Below are positions 11,061 through 22,300 of a stretch of DNA of 64,000 nucleotides, in pieces (the stretch's first letter is position 1; every line of letters begins with the position of its first letter). The position numbers and the translations under genes were made by a program. Source of the stretch: Tubulanus polymorphus. Taxonomy: Eukaryota > Nemertea > Palaeonemertea > Tubulaniformes > Tubulanidae. The stretch is taken from positions 21,271,110 through 21,335,109 of the forward strand of contig NC_134030.1 in assembly GCF_964204645.1 (NCBI RefSeq). The letters are read 5' to 3'. The notes beneath the pieces were generated by a model, which saw only the letters and a program-made list of their open reading frames with translations, was not told where the DNA came from and made no database searches.

Positions 11061-12054
11061 AGCGGTCGTGGACATTGTTCATTAGTAAGTTAGTAAGCTT
11101 TCATGAATATGGCTGCAGGTCTCTAACAGTAGAGGCTACAATGAATAGAATTGTACGCGCATTCAATCACAGGGACTTGTACTAGCATTCAATTTTTAAG
11201 CAATGCATTACATTACATTAGTAACAAAATGAAATCTTGCAATTTGGCGTAAAACAAACAATAATACAATTTTCAAAGTTCCTTTAGTTTGACGAGAGAA
11301 ATCCGACAATAACGAAGCCAAGATTGAAAAATTCTATATCAGAATGATTATATTTGAGGAGCGACGTTTCGGCTAACAACTGTTAGCCATCATCAGGCGA
11401 ACTTATTCGTTGTGGGATTTCTCTCGTTATCATCATACACGGATACTGTGTATCTTCTCGTCAAATCCTTTGGTTTATAATGATACAAGAAGTTCCTTTA
11501 TCCAAGACCATAATTCGTGATAATCAAATTACCAAAAATCGTGCCAGGAAACACCGGGAATGTTACAGTGCAGGGCGCCGACATATAACCGACAATGATA
11601 CAATAAGACAGTGACAATAAAACTATTAAAAATCTTCCAGAAAGTACTATCACAGTGCCGAAATAGATAACATCGGAAATTATTTCCAAGAATGGCCGGA
11701 TGTTATTGCTGTTGAATCGGGGGCGTAATCGACCGATCGGCGAATTGGGCTGACACAACGACGAGATCGCGACGATGCAAAAAATAATTCGCAATATTTG
11801 GTTTCAGAAGTTGTTTTCGACTGTGAATGGCGAAGTGTTAGCTCTCTCATTCAAACGTGGCTTATCCACATGTACACGTGTTTGATTCTAAATCGATAAT
11901 TTCGACGTGACAGGATCAGATCTGATTTTTTTTTTAACGCGGAACCAGTTTATATGCAAATGAGCTCCTACACAATTCAACTCGCATGATGTATATGTAT
12001 TGTTTCATACAGCTTGATAATACATTATTAGATATAAAACCGCACCACACTCAG
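11061..12054. other. Repeat-bearing stretch without a recognised gene
   Basis: Apart from the MITE at 11291-11428 I see no supported feature. A minus-strand open frame at 11498-11794 (98 codons) has hydrophobic segments but begins at a TTG, has no visible splice partners and matches nothing I recognise. Confidence 0.5.
11291..11428 (-). mobile_element. MITE with hammerhead-like core (copy 2)
   Basis: Terminal inverted repeats ACGAGAGAAATCC (11292) and GGATTTCTCTCGT (ending about 11427). On the minus strand it carries CTGATGA (11390-11396 complement), then a 7-bp hairpin GGCTAAC / GTTAGCC, then GAAAC (11366-11370 complement). Core and stem II are arranged as in 10155-10295, although the termini differ. 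The stem-I region (CGAATAAGTTCG) can form only a short hairpin, and no canonical cleavage triplet sits at the expected place. Confidence 0.6.
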
Positions 12055-12830
12055 TACTTACTCAGTATTTGACTCCAACTCGGGGTAGAATTTTACCAGT
12101 CTCAGCTTTACCGCAGTAAGAGACAGAATCTACTGTATTTCACAAACTCTTACTCAGTATTTGACACCAACTCGGGGTAGAATTTTACCGGTCTCAACTT
12201 TACCGCAGTAAGAGACAGAGTCTACTGTATTTCACAAACTCTTACTCAGTATTTGACACCAACTCGAGGTAGAATTTTACCAGTCTCAACTTTACCGCAG
12301 TAAGAGACAGAATCTACTGCATTTTACACCAACTCGGGGTAGAATTTTACCGGTCTCAACTTTACCGCAGTAAGAGATAGAGTCTACTGTATTTCACAAA
12401 CTCTTACTCAGCATTTGACACCAACTCGGGGTAGAATTTTACCAGTCTCAGCTTTACTGCAGTAAGAGACAGAATCTACTGCATTTTACACCAACGCGGG
12501 GTAGAATTTTACCGGTCTCAACTTTACCGCAGTAAGAGACAGAGTCTACTGTATTTCACAAACTCTTACTCAGCATTTTACACCAACTCGGGGTAGAATT
12601 TTACCAGTCTCAGCTTTACTGCAGTAAGAGACAGAATCTACTGCATTTTACACCAACTCGGGGTAGAATTTTACCAGTCTCAGCTTTACTGCAGTAAGAG
12701 ACAGAATCTACTGCATTTTACACCAACTCGGGGTAGAATTTTACCGGTCTCAACTTTACTGCAGTAAGGAACAGAGTCTATTTCCCAAACTCTTACTCAG
12801 TATTTGACACCAACTCGGGGTAGAATTGTA
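12055..12830 (+). repeat. Minisatellite with long and short units
   Basis: About ten to eleven tandem units share CAACTCGGGGTAGAATTTTACC. A long unit (about 92 bp) includes ACTGTATTTCACAAACTCTTAC; a short one (about 70 bp) lacks it. Long and short units alternate irregularly, pointing to unequal exchange. Each unit can fold on GTCTC/GAGAC and some hold the palindrome TTACTGCAGTAA. No protein frame runs through the array. Confidence 0.85.
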
Positions 12831-13269
12831 AATATGAACTACTGTCATATCACAACCAGGATCATTTCCACAGAGGTTTGGGTAATAATCGTTGATAGTC
12901 ACGCAGGCATCGTCATTCGACATTAATCATGAAACCAACTAAAAAAATCCGAATTTAGAATATCTTAGCCGCAAATTTGAAAAAAATCTGACTGACATTT
13001 AGTTGGTGTAAGCAATGTAACATATAATCGAAAATAACAAGTTTTGACAGATTAGAGGTACTTTACTCCGATCCGTGGAACCGAGAACCTCAGGGGGGGG
13101 GGGGGAGGAGGTGCCGTTTGAGGACACATTATATTAACAAACGCTTCTAAAATCCTCACTAATACTCAACTCTTGAAAAATATTCCGGAATCAATAATTT
13201 AACATGTGTTATTTTGTTCGATCGCGGATGCCAATCAAAAACAGGTGGATTTCAGCTGGAAAGAATAAA
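12831..13269. other. Unannotated spacer with a poly-G run
   Basis: AT-rich spacer between the minisatellite and the secreted-protein gene. A run of about 12 G begins near 13093. No open frame or RNA motif is visible. Confidence 0.5.
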
Positions 13270-13444
13270 AGATTGGTAAAATTCACTGCAGTTATAGCTG
13301 TGATCTCTGATCTACAACTGACGTCGAGAAATTTGTGGCTGGAAAATTAGTCAAAGCGTGAGTAGAATTTACTGTTACAGTTTTTAGATCTGGAAATAGA
13401 CATTCTACAACGTGGGTAAATGTGTTCTTTTCTTACAGTTAAAA

Positions 13445-15210
13445 ATGTTCGCCGGAAAATTGATTTTGATCTTGCGTAAGTTTTAAGATATATCGCATTC
13501 TATTGCTCCGTCTCCCACTCCCTCTCCGTCCGTCTCCGTCTCCGTCTCCGTCTCCGTCTCCGTCTCCCTCTCCGTCTCCCTCTCCATCTCCTCTCCCTCC
13601 CTCTCCCTCTCCGTCTCCCTCTCCCTCTCCGTCTCCCTCTCCATCTCCTCTCCCTCCCACTCCGTCTCCCTCTCCCATTTGGTCTTTATTTCCAGTGTCT
13701 TTAACGGATGTCGGTAACTGTGTAAAGCGTGCAATTGATGGATATGAGTCTCATCATGGAGGCGAGGAAAGTGGTTTAGGCGATGACGATGAAAGCTTAG
13801 TCAAATGTCCCGCAGGGAAAGCGATGAATTGTCTATGTCAATACGATTATAAGTACTGTGACGGGGCGCTGATTGGGGACGACGGAAAGACATGTGTTGC
13901 TTATCATACTAACGACGCAGACCATCCGACAAGGGTAAAGATTAGTTTAATTGCCAATTACTTTGAATATCAATCATTTTAATTACCGATCACATTATTG
14001 GCCTTTCAATTACCTCGTAGATCGAAGAAGCGTAGAAAGAATCACCCGGAATATTCATACAATTGCGCATTTTACATTTTACATATATGTGTTTATAGCC
14101 TATATGTATTCATCTCTGTTACATTAATTATGTTAAAAGTTCCTGACCTTCTAAATTGTTCCATTATACTGTTATAATATCTTGCTTTTTTCTATAATCC
14201 ATCTCTCCTGCTCGTCCTGTGCACTTTATTGAACCGATAATGTATTTGTATAACATTAAGGATCAATAAAGTAAATTTGAATTTGAATTCAAATTTACGT
14301 TTTTTACCTATATCCATAATAACCAGGATATATTTTTGTTTCATCTGGTATGTGCAGTCGGTTCCGCATAGCCAATAAAACTTCAGTTTGAGTTTTCCAA
14401 ATTTCGTAAAAACCGTATTTTCCAGGCCTCGTTAGCTTGCGACGGAATCGAGGAAGACAACGAACATATAATCGTCACAACAAATTTAGTTAGTAATCCT
14501 AAAGTCTATTGTCCACCAGGTTTAATACAGATTCACTGCATGATCAACTATCCGTAAGTCATTTTTAATCTTACAATATATTGAAGAATGTCGGTCTTCC
14601 GTAGTTCGTGATATTAGCACCAGGGGCGCATAGTTGAATACGCGTATTATTGTTTTTATATGTAACAGTATTAGATCGTAGTGATGCCACTAGGGGGCAA
14701 CATGCCATTGCCGATGCAGAAACTATAGTGTTTTATTCGAATGTATTCCAAATTAGTTGCTATGTTATTTCAAGTTAATTGTGTTATTGAATTTGTAAAT
14801 ATTCTACAGTGTAATAAAATCTGTAAATTTTGTGTTGTTTACAATACCTGTAATGGGTTAGAGTGTAAAAATAAATGAATAAATAAGAAAGCCGAATAAA
14901 GCGCTGTTTGATCCATAATTAGCTGCCTTGCAGCTTTATATTTAACTGACAAGTATAGCGCTGTTCTATTGGATAAATATGGTGCTTTTTGAATATATAA
15001 ACTGTTCACATTTCTTTCACATTTTTCCTAAAACGATTTTCATTCAGATTCAAACATAGTGACGAGAATAAAGCTGCGATTGGACCAGTCGAATTGGGTA
15101 AAACTGGATGCGGAGTTTCACAACCGTGCACTAAAAGTTTGGGCTGCAAAGTGCAGGCTGTCTGCGTGAAATATGACCCGTATTACACCAAACCTGAAGA
15201 TCTTGATTAA
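13445..15210 (+). CDS. Small secreted cysteine-rich protein, two-module
   Basis: Predicted coding exons are 13445-13475, 13696-13934, 14426-14553 and 15048-15210, all with GT-AG borders and consistent phase, giving 186 residues. A probable 5' UTR exon ends at 13357 (GTGAGT donor) and a short one starts at 13439. The N-terminus MFAGKLILILLSLTDVG is a signal peptide. The mature chain has about 13 cysteines in two similar halves, each opening CPxG (VKCPAGKAMNCLC; VYCPPGLIQIHCM) and closing with cysteines after an Ala/Gly stretch. This spacing recalls the cysteine-rich modules of the PCSK9 C-terminal domain, but that is a weak, by-eye resemblance; function is unknown. A candidate AATAAA lies at 15817. 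It is convergent with the receptor gene ending at 16395. Confidence 0.7.
13504..13680 (+). repeat. Pyrimidine hexanucleotide microsatellite (CTCCGT/CTCCCT) in intron 1
   Basis: A nearly pure CTCCGT and CTCCCT tract fills most of the 220-bp first intron of the secreted-protein gene and may act as an extended polypyrimidine tract before the acceptor at 13694-13695. It stays open in several frames (Pro-Ser on +, Gly-Asp/Glu on -), so open frames here are artefacts of the repeat. Confidence 0.9.
14110..14300 (+). mobile_element. Possible LINE 3' end
   Basis: The sequence ends GATCAATAAAGTAAATTTG followed by a TTTGAATTTGAATT tail. Short simple-repeat tails after an AATAAA-like word are typical of 3' ends of animal non-LTR retrotransposons. 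It lies in intron 2 of the secreted-protein gene and has no coding sequence. Confidence 0.35.
14620..14890 (+). mobile_element. Dispersed retroelement with ATAAATAA tail (copy 1)
   Basis: The 3' part (TTCTACAGTG through AATACCTGTAATGGGTT to AAATAAATGAATAAATAAG) recurs at about 45600-45755 with the same tail type. A shared body with a variable ATAA-rich tail suggests a short non-LTR element. It lies in intron 3 of the secreted-protein gene. Confidence 0.55.
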
Positions 15211-15816
15211 ACGGTCAGTGTGGAAAATTGTTTTATATATTACTTTCATTCGCTGAACTTAAAAATGTTGTCATCGATATTTCTCGGATTTTGTTCTCGG
15301 GGATCTTCGTTCGGATTTTGAGGCGTGTAATTAGTTAGAGAAGAAATTAAGAACTTTCTCCTCGTCAATCCTAAGACCACTGTGATGGATTTTGGGTCTG
15401 CGATGAAGCCAGTAATTTAAGTCACGGATGTTGTTAGAAACTTATAGTTAATTAACTAAACCATTGAAAAAACCAAGAAACTGAAATATACAAAGACAAG
15501 TACATCATATTATAATATTCACACAATATTCATTAACTTCTAAATATTCATATCATTCCTAAACCTAAGACCTAAGGTTTAATAAGGTAAACTCGTATTC
15601 CCGTTATCAAATTTGTTTTCAGATTTAGCATGTTTGAAAAATCTCAGCGTGGCCTAAATGAGCCAACATAGATAGTACTTGTTAGGATGATATGGTTGGA
15701 TTTTGGATTTAGGCTAAAAGTGTTTTGTAGATGGCTTGTGAGCCTTCAAAAAGTGCAGTTTATGAGCTACTGTTTCAGTGTGTAGTTAGGTGCTACTTTT
15801 TGGTGTCATTGGATCG

Positions 15817-15822
15817 AATAAA
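15817..15822 (+). terminator. Candidate polyadenylation signal of the secreted cysteine-rich gene
   Basis: AATAAA about 600 bases after the stop at 15208-15210, about 200 bases from the candidate signal of the convergent receptor gene. Motif and position only. Confidence 0.3.
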
Positions 15823-16022
15823 TGTGTTTTATGTGTGGAAATTGGAACAATTTGTATTGATAATCGGTTGGTCTGGTATCTAAATCGTCTATCAATCAAA
15901 ATTCGCGATAACAATTGAGTAGAATATAAGCCCCCTACAAGCAACTTTCCTGCTACTTACAAAAATTGACAATTTTTCACTTGCATCAGGATAATACAAC
16001 ATATTTTTATGTACGACATTAC

Positions 16023-16028
16023 TTTATT
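16023..16028 (-). terminator. Candidate polyadenylation signal of receptor 1
   Basis: AATAAA on the minus strand about 370 bases beyond the stop codon of receptor 1. No transcript data support it; position and motif only. Confidence 0.3.
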
Positions 16029-16394
16029 AATTTCTATTCGAATCTAATGTACAAATCATCAACAGTACTCACTGAGTTATTCCTTCACGACGAAAATCGG
16101 TGTTACAACATAATATTTAAATTAGATGCTAATTTGATAGTGATTTGCAGCGCTCCTAGTGATTATTGAAAGCACTACGTAGTTCGCGTATCGTCTACCT
16201 CATTGAAATAGATCGGATAATTCAATTACTTTGCACTAAACGTCTCTTTTGAAGCGATGCGCAAGTGTTTGGGACAGAAATCCAGCACATATCCGTGCTT
16301 GTGCTAGTGGTGTTAGTAAAAACTTGTTTATGTTCCAACATTTTGACATTTATAACGCGTACTTATAGGTTATAGGCCCATATCAAATAAGATC

Positions 16395-19300
16395 TCAACG
16401 AGTTCTCCAAACCCGTTTATTTCTAGCCCGAATTGATTTAACATCAATAGTGAGGATGGTGTAAAGAAGTGGATTCAGTGACGAGTTGATCGGTAGGAAA
16501 AGTACCGCCAACCAAGCCGCCACTTGGTTCGGTATTTCTACTCGCAATACAGCGCAAAACTGAACGATAATTATCGGTAACCAGCAAAATAAATTACACA
16601 GATTTATCACTAAACTCCTACGTGCCAGAACCAATTCGGTAGGATCAGCTCTACCCGAGCCGGACCTGCTTCCAGATACGAGTCTATACATCTGTGCATA
16701 CGTCATCATTATTGTAGCAAGTACGACCGAGTTAAACACGGCAAATATAGCGAATGAGTATTGCCAGGCGTGGACATTGATGGATAGTAAATTCATAGGT
16801 AAACAAACGCCAGTTGTGCCGTAAAAGTTATTTCCGAAATAAGAAGATGACGATAGCGGTAGCATTGAAATATTGCCCAAAATGATCCAGCATATACAGC
16901 AAATACCGGACACATATTTCGATGATATAATTGGGCTTCCAGAAAATGGGTTGACGATATTCGAGTATCTCTGACGGGTTAGAATGAAGAGAAAAATCAA
17001 AGATCCCTCGCACGAAAAAGTCACTATAATCCCGGCGAGTCGACACAATGAACTATCCGTCCAACTTTCTGAATTTAGGAAATAAACTCCTTTATAGACG
17101 TAATCGGCTCCTGCGATCAGAAACAGATAAATCGACATCAGAAAATCGCAGGAGGCAATATTAATGATGAGGATATCAGAGGATGTGTTACGTGATTCAG
17201 AGGATGAAATTCGAAATGCTCGAACGCGAAGTAAAATGACAATTATGTTCGCGACAAAGCTGAATGAAGCGATCACCCAAATGATTGCTCTAAGAACAGT
17301 GTTACCCATCAGGTCGGAACAAGATGAAAATTGGTCGGCTTCCGGGAGACACTGGTCAACATTCGGAATCATGCAACAAAATTTGTACGCGTCAGAAGCC
17401 AAAGAACTCAATAATGTAAGACTGTCAAGAATGGTTCTAACTACGGTTATGACTTTAGAATTTTTGGTAAGATCCAGATTTCTAAGTTTTGTTAACCCGG
17501 CGAATGCGTTTGGTGAAATATAACTGATTCTGTTATTACTGATATCTAACGAATCTAAAGCTGATAAACCACTGAACACATTTCCACTGAGTAACGACAA
17601 GGAAAGTCCGTGAAGATCGAGATCGCTTAGTGAATTTAAACCTTGAAAACTGCCTTCTTCTAAATAACTCACTGGATTCCCAAAAATCAAGAGCACCTTC
17701 AAACTATACAAACCGGCGAATGTATTCGCAGACAATGATATTAAGCGGTTATATGTAAGATCTAATGTATGTAGATTATGTAGGTTTGAGAACGAGTTTG
17801 GAACAATATAAGACAAATTGTTACGTGAAATATTAAGAAGGTGTAGATAGAGGTAAGAAGAAAACGTGGACTCATTGAATACAACTCGATTTTCTGATAA
17901 AATCAGAACTCGAGTTGATGCCGAGAAAAGATCAGTAATTTCTACTAAACCAGCATCATCGCAATCAATAAAATGACCCTGACATTCACAATATTTTGGA
18001 CACGTGACGTCACAGTAGGACTCGTCATCAGTGGTATGTTTACAATTAATAACACCATCACAAACTTCTGATTGAGGTATACATCGGTTTTCTTGGCCAC
18101 ATTTGAACATGCCGGAACATGCCAAAGTCTCGCAGTTTCGCTCGTCTTCTGAATTAGGACAATCTGATCGACCATCGCACACCTGTCCCATCGGTATACA
18201 GTAAGATGCTGGACATTTAACAGTACCAGCTGGACATATGAAATCAGTACAACCTTGTATATGTTCGAGCCTTCTACATACCGGGTAACCAATCGGCATC
18301 CTTTCTAAAATACATCTATGACGTCTAGAATAACAATGAGGAGAATCGAAAGAACATCTTTGTTCATCAGATTTCTTACATAAGTTTGTGAAGTTAGTCG
18401 TACAGTAGTTCTCATCATTACAGTGAGTCTTCGGTTCAACAGTTATATTGGTTACTATCTCATCTTCTTCGAGGCTACCACCACAATCTACAACACCATC
18501 CCGATACATCAGAGAACTGATACATTCACCATTTACACACAAAAACCCTTTACATTCATCTGAAGAGCAGCCGATCTCATCAGATTTATCTTTACAATCA
18601 ACCAGTCCATCACATCGTTTATATTTACCCACACATTGTCCATTGCTACACTTAAACTGTTCAGAGGAACAAGAAGTATGATAGCACGAGTTCTCATCTG
18701 ATCCGTCAGCGCAATCTCGTACAAAATCGCACAAATTACTAACTGATATAACTTCTCCATCGGTACAGTGGAACTGACTGTGTAAGTTTGAACCCGAACA
18801 ATTGAGTTCATCTTCACCGTGTTGACAGTCGTTTCTGTTATCACATACGCGATGGTCGCTGATACATCTTTGATCGTTACATTTAAACTGCCACGGTTTA
18901 CAACCGCTTATAGAAGCCAACTCTTCATCAGTTACATTGTAGGAACATAGCACGGAATGCGCTACATCTGTGACATTATCGAGGGCAGTCATTGACCATT
19001 TCACTGTTTTTATATATGTTATTTCATCTTTAGTTACAATTGGTTTTAAAGCCAGAATTCTGTTATTTGTTGCCTTTGCTAGTATAACACCATATTGATG
19101 TTCATAATTGAATGTTTGAATCAAATGTTCAATTTTTACATTATTGGATATTACACCCATTTCGCCACCGATTGCAAGACACATTTTCTCTGCTTCACGA
19201 ATTGACAATCTGTGAGTATCACAGGCTGTAAGTATTTGATAGCAATTTCCAACTATACCAATCCATCCTTTACGACACTTGGAGTTAAACCTGAACATCT

Positions 19301-22300
19301 GAAAATGATAAGTATCGTTTTCGTTTGAAATATCAAATTGATGATCGATTATTGAGTTATTCGTGTCTTTTTCACAAATGAAAGTCGTTCGAGTCTCCTC
19401 GATTTGACACGGGAATCGAACCCAGTTCGCTGATCCTCGTGGATTATTCAGTATCATCGCCGTACACGGCATATTGACGTCATTTATCGGTTGTTTTCGT
19501 AGAGGAAATATCAATCCTTGAATAACTTCTGGTATCGTTTCGTTTACCATAGCAGGTTTAAACCACTCTGCGTAGCTCAATGGTTTGCCATCAGTCCACG
19601 TGTAATAACCATCATTCTGTTCAGAAATAAAATCCAGATTCATCCATCAACTTCAAAAATGGTTTTAGCATTTTTTTCATTACGATCAACTTCAAGACAT
19701 GAGCGTTTAAACTCAGTTAATGAAAAAAAAAAATTTGTAAAGTACATCATCAAACTTTTCAAATTTGACCATTCAATTAAATTAAAATTCTTCAATTCCA
19801 ATCGATTCTTATTTTTAGCATTATATATGATATACAATTTAGTTTCATCCATCAACTTCAAAAATGGTTTTAGCATTTTTTTCATTACGATCAACTTCAA
19901 GACATGAGCGTTTAACCTCAGTTAATGAAAAAAAAAATTTGTAAAGTACATCATCAAACTTTTCAAATTTGACCATTCAATTAAATTAAAATTCTTCAAT
20001 TCCAATCGATTCTTATTTTTCGCATTATATATGATATACAATTTAGTTTCATTCATCCACAGCAAAAATGGTTTTCTATCTTAATCATTGAAACCGTGAT
20101 TAACATATAGAGCGTCTGGAATCAGTTCATCAAATTTTGATCATTTTGACTTTCATAAAAATATCTTTCAATGAATATCAGAGAATTTTTAGACATTTAG
20201 TGGAGAATGAATGAATGTCGTTGCGTATTCAAAAATTATAGTCAATAGATATTTAAGTGTTAAACGCGTTACCTGCCGTATCAATCCAATCATCACAATT
20301 AGCGCCACCTGTGAATATGCCTCCCGAAGCAGTTTCGTAGCGAAGAGTTTCTTTACTGCCATCATTTCATCTTGTGAGTTGATACTGAGAAGATGTCCTC
20401 CGTATTTCTGTTGACAGTACATTTCAGCTTTCTCCCAATTCAGACGTTCATGTTTGATGTATCTGACACACGAAACACCAGAATCTAGAAAATCTGATCC
20501 GCAGCCATTATTCAGATGTGTTTGTGAAGGCGATTGTTGTAAAGTGTATTGAATTTGAAATATTGGGATTTTGTTTTTCGCTTCAAAGTAAACGTCGTGC
20601 CCGAGTAGACTGTACAATACAAGTCCAGGTACAGCGTTATTTCCACATATTTTAGTCTCGTGCTGCTGGTTAACTTTACGGCTACCAAGGTTTAAGACCT
20701 GTACCAGTAATAGCAGTTCTTTTGTATCCGAAAGTTTAGAAGCACTACACGAGGCCTGTCCGATGAATTTGAACAGGAATCTGATGTAGTAGTTCTGGTT
20801 CTCTGCGTAGTAAAACGAGTAAAATATTGATTTACTTACACCGAGAAAATATCCCGGAAAGTTCGGTGATCTGACGACTCCGCATTCCTCTCGCATGGGC
20901 GGGATCAATGCAAAGCTATTTACACGAAGAATCGGGGAATCTTTATAGGCCTGCAATCCCAAACATACACGGCGTATAACAATCATCAATGGAGTCCTCC
21001 AGAACATATAACTCATTTTTAGTAATGTAAGATGATTTGATACGAGACTGTTATTAAGAGATCGAGTAGTAAGAGTTATGGTAGGACAAATAATTAAATC
21101 ACGAGAGCATGTGTCAATTTGATATTCATGTTCTGATAATATATAAATGTTTTCTAAAGGAAGGCGCCGATTTTCGGGTGTAATCACCAGGCAGTGTGAC
21201 GTCATATTGATCTGATTTTCTCCTTCCCGTAAAACATACCCGTCACAGTCAGTAGGAGAGAAATGTAGATTTAACGTAGGATCAACTGTTAACTTGTTAT
21301 CCCAGTTATAAGCGTACCCTACTACAGTAACCGGTCCTCCTGATGTAATCAGACTGACGACGTTACGACCGTACCACCGACCATCAGGACAATACGGACC
21401 ATAGCGTCTAGCTGTAAAATTACCACCATCATATATATAAAATCCAGCTCTCTCGCACGTCTCTGATAAAACTGTCAGTTCTAATCCATCCTCATAGATA
21501 TCAACTTTATGTTTAAGTTCTATTGTATTTATACGATACATTAATGTTGTCTTCTTTGTCGTCGGGAACAGAGAGCGAGGAGGTAAACTGTAACCGGAGC
21601 CATATATCTACAAAATAAAAATGATTCAACGTATCAGATGATCAGTTTAACTAGTAGCCAGGGACCGGCTACTCACAAGTTGGTTGATAGTGGATAGTTA
21701 GCATTGACATAGTGGCATTGTTGAAAGTTCATTGTTACTATCAATGGTATTTATCCGTCGGTTGTCTTTAACCGACTTTCGAGCAACTGATCATTATTAT
21801 GTCTACAAAATATAACAAATCAACTATAGGTTGAATGGTTGAAAATTTATAACAAATATATATTTCTACGTTTCATGTTACTTGCCAGAGCTGAAAGATC
21901 AAAGTCAACTAAGATTTTTTGAAGATTTTCAAATTTGTTCACACGCGAATTCAGTCCAAGAAACATTTACTAGAACTACATTGATGACGTCATGCGTAAT
22001 TTGAATAATCGATTTTCTGAAGTCAGCTCAGATTTTTGTTTTGAGCTGAAAGTTTTCAAAGTCAGAATGGATATATTTTCAGTAATATTTGAGTTTCTGG
22101 ACACATCCTAACGACAAACTGTTAAATTTGCTCTGTTCCACAGAATATTCTATAGTTATTTGTATATGGATGGACAAAGTAACAATATCGATACAGAATT
22201 AACAAATTAGCTATAGCGTTTTTTATATCGTATTTCGTCATACGGTTTATGATTTTATCGCATTACAATAGCGTCACAGGTTTGATTAAGATAAATTTCT

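Noticed and set aside
11498-11794. 98-codon minus-strand open frame with hydrophobic stretches
   Set aside because: Begins at TTG, has no recognised family and no splice partners. Too weak to call.
13439-13734. Minus-strand Gly/Asp/Glu-rich open frames
   Set aside because: Antisense reading of the same microsatellite.
13503-13982. 159-codon open frame with a Pro-Ser rich start
   Set aside because: The Pro-Ser part is an intronic CTCCGT repeat. Only the part from 13696 to 13934 is an exon of the secreted-protein gene.
17164-17523. Plus-strand open frame of 119 codons
   Set aside because: Antisense of the receptor 1 7TM and LRR coding sequence. The minus frame has all the domain evidence.
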